Below, in pieces: positions 6,405-10,552 of a DNA stretch of 10,552 bases. The DNA is from an uncultured Bacillaceae bacterium (lineage in GTDB: Bacteria > Bacillota > Bacilli > Bacillales > Caldibacillaceae). The stretch spans positions 1-10,552 of the forward strand of contig CALKAK010000178.1 of assembly GCA_937983015.1 (NCBI GenBank), written 5' to 3'. Under the pieces are notes generated by a model that ran no database searches, was not told where the DNA came from, and was given only the letters and a program-made list of their open reading frames with translations. The position numbers were made by a program, and so were the translations under genes. Each line of letters opens with the position of its first letter. The first letter of the stretch is position 1.

Positions 6405-6609
6405 ACCCGTTAAATAAAAAGACCGATTTGATCTTCTGGAACAGATCGTCAACGATGGAGGCTACCTGGAACAAAATATAAATAAAGCCGAATAACGTTA
6501 CCCATTGGGCATATTCCTTTTTGCCGATCTGATCAAGGATCGTGTGCAAGAAAGCCACAATGATACCCACACCCGCGATCTTAAAAATGATCTCCACATC
6601 GATGCCCAT
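6403..6609 (-). CDS. spoIIIAC: Stage III sporulation protein AC
   Basis: A 68-residue integral membrane protein of the SpoIIIA complex, the exact length I recall for B. subtilis. It has two membrane helices (about 6-25 and 36-54) joined by the conserved loop DQIGKKEYAQW (26-36), and ends with SIVDDLFQKIKSVFLFNG. It is thought to assemble with SpoIIIAD in the membrane platform. The ATG at 6607-6609 has a full AGGAGG eight bases upstream, the strongest ribosome-binding site in the operon. A 76-base gap separates it from spoIIIAB, the largest gap inside the operon. The gap holds a TATAGT hexamer (6649-6644) but no convincing -35, and I see no defensible gene or promoter there. Confidence 0.96.
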   Translation of the reverse strand: MGIDVEIIFKIAGVGIIVAFLHTILDQIGKKEYAQWVTLFGFIYILFQVASIVDDLFQKIKSVFLFNG

Positions 6610-6685
6610 TTCTCTCTCCTCCTAAACGCGCGGGTCACTATACAACGTCTGTGATAATGAACCACGCGACCTTTCGGATTAAGTA

Positions 6686-7198
6686 TTAAATCAGGAGCAA
6701 GGTTATTAAAAGTCCCGTCAACAACCCCAAGCTGCGGTACATATTTCCGTAAACCCTCTGGTTTTCCTCCGCCTCTTTTTCCACCCTTTCTAGATGACTG
6801 AGCGCAAGACGAATTTGCTTTTGCTGGTGTTCCAAATCATGCTTCCCGAGGGTTTTACCAAATTGCAGCAAAATATCCCGTTCCGTCTGCTTTAAGGCCG
6901 TTTTTTTCCAAATCTGTTCAATGCTTAACTCCCATGCCTCCTGTGCCAGGATTTCTTTCCGGATTAAACTTGCGGCAAACACCTGGAATAGTTCACCGAT
7001 CGGTCCGCTAAAGCGACCGGCTATGCGCCGGGAGGCCTCGTGAAGAGGGGCGTGACCGAACATGATCTCCGCTTCTAGATGGAGTAAGGCATTCTTTACA
7101 TGACGAATTTGTCTTGTTCGTTCGGTTAGTCGCCTGGCTTGATCAAATCCGATAAAAAAGGATGTTCCTATTATGAAAAGTGCGCCGATGATTTTCAT
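6686..7198 (-). CDS. spoIIIAB: Stage III sporulation protein AB (GspF-like)
   Basis: SpoIIIAB is the putative partner of the SpoIIIAA ATPase and resembles GspF-type inner-membrane proteins of type II secretion and type IV pilus systems. The 170 residues have a membrane helix at each end (about 2-18 and 154-170). The long helical domain between them includes the conserved LEAEIMFGHAPLHEASRRIA segment (41-60), FGKTLGKHD (113-121) and a charged coiled stretch (122-150). Length is close to the 171 I recall for B. subtilis. The ATG at 7196-7198 follows the spoIIIAA TGA without any gap and has only a weak ribosome-binding site (GTGAG) inside the end of spoIIIAA, so translation is presumably coupled. 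Confidence 0.95.
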   Translation of the reverse strand: MKIIGALFIIGTSFFIGFDQARRLTERTRQIRHVKNALLHLEAEIMFGHAPLHEASRRIAGRFSGPIGELFQVFAASLIRKEILAQEAWELSIEQIWKKTALKQTERDILLQFGKTLGKHDLEHQQKQIRLALSHLERVEKEAEENQRVYGNMYRSLGLLTGLLITLLLI

Positions 7199-8125
7199 TC
7201 ACGGAACACTCACTTTTCTCAAAATTTCTTCCCCTTGTTGGTTTTTTATCGTCACAATCATATGTGTTCCATTCCTACGCGACAATTCGATAAATCGGGT
7301 GAAGATCTCTTGCCGAACGATCGGTTGTAAACTGGGGCGTTGTTTAATTTCTTCAAGAGATTCACCGTGGGTCGTCATCATCAGCCGAACCCCAGCATGG
7401 ACCGCTTCTAGAATCGCTTCGGTATCTTCTTTGCGGCCGATCTCATCCACGATCAAAACATCTGGACTCATCGATCGAATCATCATCATCATTCCTTCCG
7501 CTTTTGGACAACCATCGAGCACATCGATACGCGGTCCGAAAGTTAATTGTGGTACACCATTGACCGACCCGGCAATTTCCGAACGTTCATCGACGATCCC
7601 CACCTTAAAGGGGGGGATATTGTGCTGTTTTACCCCCGTCGATATGATCCGGGCTAAGTCCCGTAAAAAGGTCGTTTTTCCCGACTGAGGCGGACCAATG
7701 ATCATCGTATGATGCCATCCTGAATCAAATAAAAATTGAATATATTCTTCCGCAACACCGATTTTTTCCCGAGCGATACGAATATTGAACGATGAAACTT
7801 CTCGAATACCTTTTACTTTTCCGCCATCAAGAATGACACGACCGGCTAGCCCCACCCGGTGTCCACCGTCGATCGTGATGTAACCCCGTCTCAACTCCTC
7901 ATCGAGAGTATAAAATGAATGATTGCTTAACTTCTCCATAATCTGTTCCGCTTCTTCCCGGGAAAGGGAATAAGGTAGAAATACGGTTTTTCGATTGGCG
8001 GTGACTTCTATGGGGCGACCGATACGAAAACGAATTTCCTCAATATTATTTAAAGGAAAATAGCTTGACACCTGTTGCAAATGGTCCTGGATGGTTTTGG
8101 GTAAATATGCGAATATCTTCTGCAC
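7199..8125 (-). CDS. spoIIIAA: Stage III sporulation protein AA (secretion-type ATPase)
   Basis: SpoIIIAA is the cytoplasmic ATPase of the SpoIIIA complex, related to secretion ATPases of the GspE/VirB11 type. In a 308-residue numbering from the GTG start, Walker A is GPPQSGKT (144-151), Walker B is VLIVDEIG (223-230), and the conserved blocks GGHRVGLAGRV (87-97), VDERSEIAG (178-186) and CPKAEGMMMMIRSMSPD (206-222) are all present. I chose the GTG at 8123-8125: AGAGG ends exactly eight bases upstream, and the protein then begins (M)QKIFAYLPKTI, in register with the MNEIAMYLPANI start I recall from B. subtilis. The ATG two codons upstream (8129-8131) would sit only two bases from that site. 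It is the first gene of the operon, behind a sigma-E-type promoter at 8165-8193. Confidence 0.96.
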   Translation of the reverse strand: MQKIFAYLPKTIQDHLQQVSSYFPLNNIEEIRFRIGRPIEVTANRKTVFLPYSLSREEAEQIMEKLSNHSFYTLDEELRRGYITIDGGHRVGLAGRVILDGGKVKGIREVSSFNIRIAREKIGVAEEYIQFLFDSGWHHTMIIGPPQSGKTTFLRDLARIISTGVKQHNIPPFKVGIVDERSEIAGSVNGVPQLTFGPRIDVLDGCPKAEGMMMMIRSMSPDVLIVDEIGRKEDTEAILEAVHAGVRLMMTTHGESLEEIKQRPSLQPIVRQEIFTRFIELSRRNGTHMIVTIKNQQGEEILRKVSVP

Positions 8126-8133
8126 GGACATAA

Positions 8134-8138
8134 CCTCT
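8134..8138 (-). promoter_or_regulatory. Ribosome-binding site deciding the GTG start of spoIIIAA
   Basis: AGAGG on the minus strand lies eight bases before GTG 8125 and only two before ATG 8131. An alternative purine-rich site (AAGGA) further upstream is about twelve bases from the ATG, so the ATG cannot be excluded completely. Confidence 0.6.
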
Positions 8139-8164
8139 TTCTTTCCTTCTTCTGTTCATTCTTA

Positions 8165-8193
8165 AATGTATTAACAAGCGGGACAAAGTATGA
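8165..8193 (-). promoter_or_regulatory. Sigma-E-type promoter of the spoIIIA operon
   Basis: On the minus strand the -35 element TCATACT (8193-8187) matches the sigma-E consensus KMATATT at six of seven positions. The -10 element AATACATT (8172-8165) keeps the ATACA core of CATACAMT. The spacer is exactly 14 bases, the sigma-E optimum. It lies about 40 bases before the spoIIIAA start. Known biology agrees: spoIIIA is transcribed in the mother cell by sigma-E in B. subtilis. Confidence 0.8.
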
Positions 8194-8239
8194 CAGGCTC
8201 TGGTGCTGAAGCGGAAAATTCACGAATTTCCGGTATTAA

Positions 8240-8253
8240 AAAATCGCGATTTT
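8240..8253. repeat. 14-bp perfect palindrome upstream of spoIIIA
   Basis: AAAATCGCGATTTT is a perfect 14-bp palindrome between the efp terminator and the spoIIIA promoter, about 50 bases upstream of the -35 element. Its 10-bp core AATCGCGATT recurs at 10094-10103 in the papA upstream region. Together with the promoter and terminator it accounts for the visible structure in this 206-base gap. Confidence 0.6.
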
Positions 8254-8269
8254 GAATGATGGGATTCGC

Positions 8270-8310
8270 AAAAAAAAAAAAGACGCCCAAGCATACGCTT
8301 GGACGCCTTT
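8270..8310 (-). terminator. Strong Rho-independent terminator after efp
   Basis: On the minus strand GGCGTCCAAGC and GCTTGGGCGTC pair over 11 bp (two G-U pairs) around the loop GTAT, followed by twelve T. Flanking A residues can lengthen the stem against the U run. It begins about 24 bases after the efp stop and insulates the vegetative papA-efp unit from the sporulation operon. Confidence 0.95.
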
Positions 8311-8331
8311 AGAGCATTATTCACCACTCCA

Positions 8332-8889
8332 TTAAACCCGGGATACGTAGGAACCGTCGTCCGTGTTGACAACGATGGTGTCCCCCACATTGACGAAGAA
8401 CGGTACTTGGACAACGAGTCCTGTTTCCAGTTTGGCCGGTTTAGAACCTCCGGATGCCGTATCGCCTCTGATACCAGGTTCAGTTTCGACAACTTTAAGT
8501 TCAACGGTGTTCGGTAAATCGATCCCGATCACTTCACCTTTGTACATGATGATATGCACTTCCATGTTTTCTTTCAGGAAATTGAGCTCGTATTCGATTT
8601 GGGCGCGGCTTAATTCTACTTGTTCATAAGTGGAAGTATCCATAAATACGAAAGTATCACCCGTTGAATACAAATACTGCATTTCTTTATTATCGATTTG
8701 TGCCCGTCCGACTTTCTCCCCGGCACGAAATGTTTTTTCTTGAATGACCCCGGTCCGTAGATTTTTTAATTTAGAGCGTACAAAAGCAGCTCCCTTTCCC
8801 GGTTTTACATGTTGAAACTCAAGGACACGCCAGATATCTCCATCAACTTCAATCGTTAATCCTGTCTTAAAGTCGTTAACAGAAATCAT
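8332..8889 (-). CDS. efp: Translation elongation factor P
   Basis: EF-P binds between the ribosomal P and E sites and relieves stalling at consecutive prolines. It has 185 residues, the usual length. The N-terminal KOW-like domain (about 1-62) contains HVKPGKGAAFVR, with the tip lysine K32 that in B. subtilis carries a 5-aminopentanol modification. Two OB-type domains follow (about 65-127 and 129-185). The C-terminal signature ETEPGIRGDTASGG (135-148) is intact. The ATG at 8887-8889 has AGGAGG ten bases upstream. A TTG three codons earlier would sit one base from that site and is rejected. The gene starts 21 bases after the papA stop, so the two are probably one transcript, ended by the strong terminator at 8270-8310. 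yqhV, which I recall between efp and spoIIIAA in B. subtilis, is absent here. Confidence 0.98.
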   Translation of the reverse strand: MISVNDFKTGLTIEVDGDIWRVLEFQHVKPGKGAAFVRSKLKNLRTGVIQEKTFRAGEKVGRAQIDNKEMQYLYSTGDTFVFMDTSTYEQVELSRAQIEYELNFLKENMEVHIIMYKGEVIGIDLPNTVELKVVETEPGIRGDTASGGSKPAKLETGLVVQVPFFVNVGDTIVVNTDDGSYVSRV

Positions 8890-8910
8890 CTTGTCCAATC
8901 CTCCTAGTCA

Positions 8911-9972
8911 TCACAAAATAATCAATTCTTTAGGTGAATGGATGATCACTTCATTTCCATCGTCCGTAATGATCAAATCGTCTTCGATACGGACACCGCC
9001 AACTCCTTCTAAATAAATTCCCGGTTCACAGGTGACAACCATTCCTGGTTGTAAAACCAGATCGGAACGGTAAGATAGAGCCGGACCCTCATGAACTTCT
9101 AATCCGATTCCGTGGCCGGTCGAATGGCCAAAGTATTTTCCGTATCCGTGTTCTTCGATGTAATCACGGCAAAGTGCATCTGCTTCTTTTCCGGTTATGC
9201 CGGCGCGGATGCCCCCGACGCCTTTTAACTGGGCACCGAGTACGACATCATAAATTTCTTTCATTTGTTCTCCCGGGTCACCAACGGCGATCGTCCGGGT
9301 CATGTCGGATACATATCCTTTGTACACCGCTCCATAATCAAGAGTCACCATATCTCCCTTTTCAATCACTTTATCCGTTGCCACACCATGCGGAAGAGCC
9401 GAGCGGGCACCTGATGCGACGATTGTCGGGAAGGATGATGAGGTCGCTCCCGCTTTCCTCATGAAAAATTCTAACTCATTAGCCACATCCAGTTCGGTCA
9501 CACCGGGTTTGATAAATTGCAGTATATGATGAAACGCCGCATCAGCAATATCCGCGGCAACCTTAATCAAGGCGATTTCTTCCGGAGTTTTCACCAACCG
9601 TAATGTTTCGATGAGATCGGCTACTGGAACCAACTCACTCTTTACGTTCTCCTCAAGCTGTTGAAACTGGGCATAGGTCACATGATGCTTTTCAAAGCCG
9701 AGGTTCTTTACCCCATGTTGTTCACACAACCGGGCCACTTCTTGAATAATCGTTTCCTTTCTTTCGACGATCGTGTATCCCGGACACTCCATTTTCGCCT
9801 GTTCGGTATAACGGGAATCGGTAATAAACAGGGCCTCATTTTCCGTGATAAGGGCAGCGGAATCATCCCCTGTAAAATCGGTAATGTAGCGTACGTTATG
9901 TACATTGGTGACGAAGAGGGCATCAATTCCCTTATCGTGAAAAGATTCGCGCAATCGTTCGAGCTTATTCAT
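8911..9972 (-). CDS. papA: M24-family Xaa-Pro aminopeptidase (PapA/YqhT)
   Basis: A cytosolic metallopeptidase of the M24 pita-bread family, which removes N-terminal residues preceding proline and serves peptide turnover. The 353 residues comprise a creatinase-like N-terminal domain (about 1-125) and the catalytic domain (130-353). The five dinuclear metal ligands are visible: D212 in TLDYGAVY, D223 in VSDMTRT, H287 in GHSTGHGIG, E316 in TCEPGIY and E330 in GVRIEDD. The supporting histidines H195 (LPHGVATD) and H294 (LEVHEGP) are also present. There is no signal peptide. The ATG at 9970-9972 follows AGGAG at eight bases. It lies directly before efp; pairing a proline peptidase with the polyproline translation factor is conserved in Bacillus. 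I would not claim substrate specificity beyond the family. Confidence 0.94.
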   Translation of the reverse strand: MNKLERLRESFHDKGIDALFVTNVHNVRYITDFTGDDSAALITENEALFITDSRYTEQAKMECPGYTIVERKETIIQEVARLCEQHGVKNLGFEKHHVTYAQFQQLEENVKSELVPVADLIETLRLVKTPEEIALIKVAADIADAAFHHILQFIKPGVTELDVANELEFFMRKAGATSSSFPTIVASGARSALPHGVATDKVIEKGDMVTLDYGAVYKGYVSDMTRTIAVGDPGEQMKEIYDVVLGAQLKGVGGIRAGITGKEADALCRDYIEEHGYGKYFGHSTGHGIGLEVHEGPALSYRSDLVLQPGMVVTCEPGIYLEGVGGVRIEDDLIITDDGNEVIIHSPKELIIL

Positions 9973-10009
9973 TGAATCCTCTCCTTGATCCTTTAATTCA
10001 GCGCAAGCT

Positions 10010-10043
10010 AAAAAATTCCGGGTTTTTTAACATCCGGATTTTT
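10010..10043 (-). terminator. Weak AT-rich hairpin in the papA leader, possible terminator or attenuator
   Basis: On the minus strand AAAAATCCGG pairs with CCGGAATTTTTT over 5 GC-rich pairs, extendable to about 10 with one bulged A, around a 12-base loop. It is followed by a U run. It could end yqhR transcription. It lies downstream of the candidate papA promoter at 10081-10109, so if that promoter is real the hairpin sits in the papA leader. Confidence 0.4.
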
Positions 10044-10080
10044 ATGTATCGTGCCCAGGTCCAGTCCAGAAACTACACTT

Positions 10081-10109
10081 ATTCTACCACACAAATCGCG
10101 ATTCGGTAT
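10081..10109 (-). promoter_or_regulatory. Candidate sigma-A extended -10 promoter of papA-efp
   Basis: On the minus strand TGTGGTAGAAT (10091-10081) combines a -10 hexamer one mismatch from TATAAT with a TRTGN-type -16 element, common in Gram-positive promoters. The -35 position at a 17-base spacing (10109-10104) is poor. The 10-bp palindrome AATCGCGATT (10094-10103) fills the spacer. Transcription would start near 10074, about 100 bases before papA. Confidence 0.5.
10094..10103. repeat. 10-bp palindrome AATCGCGATT in the papA promoter spacer
   Basis: A perfect palindrome identical to the core of the 14-bp palindrome at 8240-8253. It lies between the proposed -35 and -10 of the papA promoter, a possible operator position. 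Confidence 0.45.
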
Positions 10110-10126
10110 AGTGAACTTATCAGAAA

Positions 10127-10552
10127 TCATGCATTTTTCTCCTGATTTTGTTTGCCGCTAAGCATTTTTCTTTCTCGCTTATCATAGCTTATCGAATAAC
10201 CGACAAACACACCGAATAACACATAGAGACAAAACGTTGTGATGATCGTATTCCTTTGCAGTTCTCTAAGAGGATTTAAATTTGGAAACAGTGGATTCAA
10301 AATATAAAAAACGAAAAAAAACAATAGTGCCCCGTACAGGATCGGGACCCAGATGGATAGAAAATTACTCAGCACCCATTGGTATAAGAAAGCAGAGACT
10401 ATCCCGAAAATCCCTAATAATAATAAACTGAACACAACACCAAGCCACGACCCTTTCCATCCTCCATCGATCCACGGATCCAAAATCATTAAAGGACTTA
10501 ATTCCGTAAAATTAAAATAATAACAGACAAGACCGATGAACCCCCAGAACAC
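10127..10552 (-). CDS. yqhR: YqhR family membrane protein, 5'-truncated by the window
   Basis: A conserved Bacillales membrane protein of unknown function. The visible 142 codons lack the N-terminus (the family extends roughly 25-30 residues further, from memory), so the first codon at the window edge (GTG) is internal, not a start. About four membrane segments are visible: the cut first one (1-12), about 36-60, 68-88 and 104-124. The family blocks FTELSPLMILDPWI (15-28), ILNPLFPNL (84-92) and NTIITTFCLYVLFGVFVGYS (101-120) are present. The C-terminus is short, charged and cytoplasmic. In B. subtilis yqhR lies upstream of aroQ (yqhS) and papA (yqhT); here papA follows directly. I see no convincing terminator immediately after the stop codon. 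Confidence 0.88.
   Translation of the reverse strand: MFWGFIGLVCYYFNFTELSPLMILDPWIDGGWKGSWLGVVFSLLLLGIFGIVSAFLYQWVLSNFLSIWVPILYGALLFFFVFYILNPLFPNLNPLRELQRNTIITTFCLYVLFGVFVGYSISYDKRERKMLSGKQNQEKNA

Noticed and set aside
6625..6680. Possible internal promoter (TATAGT) or hairpin in the spoIIIAB-spoIIIAC gap
   Set aside because: No acceptable -35 at sigma-A spacing, no sigma-E elements, and only a four-base GGTC/GACC stem; not enough to call.
7173..7688. A 171-codon plus-strand frame opposite spoIIIAA
   Set aside because: Antisense shadow of spoIIIAA; its sequence mirrors the codon pattern of the real gene and shows no domain.
8270..8281. Run of twelve A as a phase-variable or repeat element
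   Set aside because: It is fully explained as the U tract of the efp terminator.
8220..8504. A 94-codon minus-strand frame spanning the end of efp and the gap after it
   Set aside because: It overlaps efp in another frame, has no family resemblance, runs through the strong terminator hairpin and the poly-A/T tract, and lacks a ribosome-binding site.
1..10552. CRISPR arrays, tRNA or rRNA genes, insertion sequences, riboswitches, defence genes
   Set aside because: I saw no spaced repeats, cloverleaf, transposase or terminal repeats, and all substantial frames are core genes. The window looks like ordinary conserved chromosome.

Overview
The window is a contiguous piece of the chromosome of an endospore-forming Firmicute, most likely a member of the Bacillaceae. 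The evidence is an intact spoIIIA sporulation operon, EF-P with the Bacillus-type modifiable lysine, a YqhY-type Asp23 protein behind accBC, and the same backbone order as I recall for Bacillus subtilis. All recognisable genes lie on the minus strand, so transcription runs from high to low coordinates. I cannot name the genus.

In the direction of transcription the layout is: a 5'-truncated yqhR membrane protein (10552-10127); a 154-base gap with a candidate promoter and an AT-rich hairpin; papA and efp, closed by a very strong terminator (8270-8310); a gap holding a good sigma-E-type promoter (8165-8193); the eight-gene sporulation operon spoIIIAA-AB-AC-AD-AE-AF-AG-AH, closed by a second strong terminator (2881-2912); a sigma-A-type promoter with a FapR-like dyad; accB-accC-yqhY, closed by a third terminator (441-468); and a 3'-truncated nusB with its own candidate promoter. 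No gap without a gene exceeds about 245 bases.

The genes fall into three functional blocks. SpoIIIAA-AH build the mother-cell side of the SpoIIIA-SpoIIQ channel that joins mother cell and forespore during engulfment and is needed for late forespore gene expression. AccB and AccC are the biotin carrier and biotin carboxylase of acetyl-CoA carboxylase, with YqhY linked to control of that enzyme. EF-P, PapA and NusB are housekeeping factors for translation, peptide turnover and transcription antitermination.

I found no undescribed defence, mobile or biosynthetic system; this is a conserved core locus. The points worth a second look are: spoIIIAD appears to start at an ATT codon; SpoIIIAE has no visible N-terminal signal peptide; a FapR-like dyad lies on the accBC promoter; several starts differ from the longest reading frame (spoIIIAA GTG, spoIIIAE, spoIIIAF, yqhY, efp); aroQ and yqhV, which I recall at this locus in B. 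subtilis, are absent; and an AATCGCGATT palindrome occurs in two separate intergenic regions.
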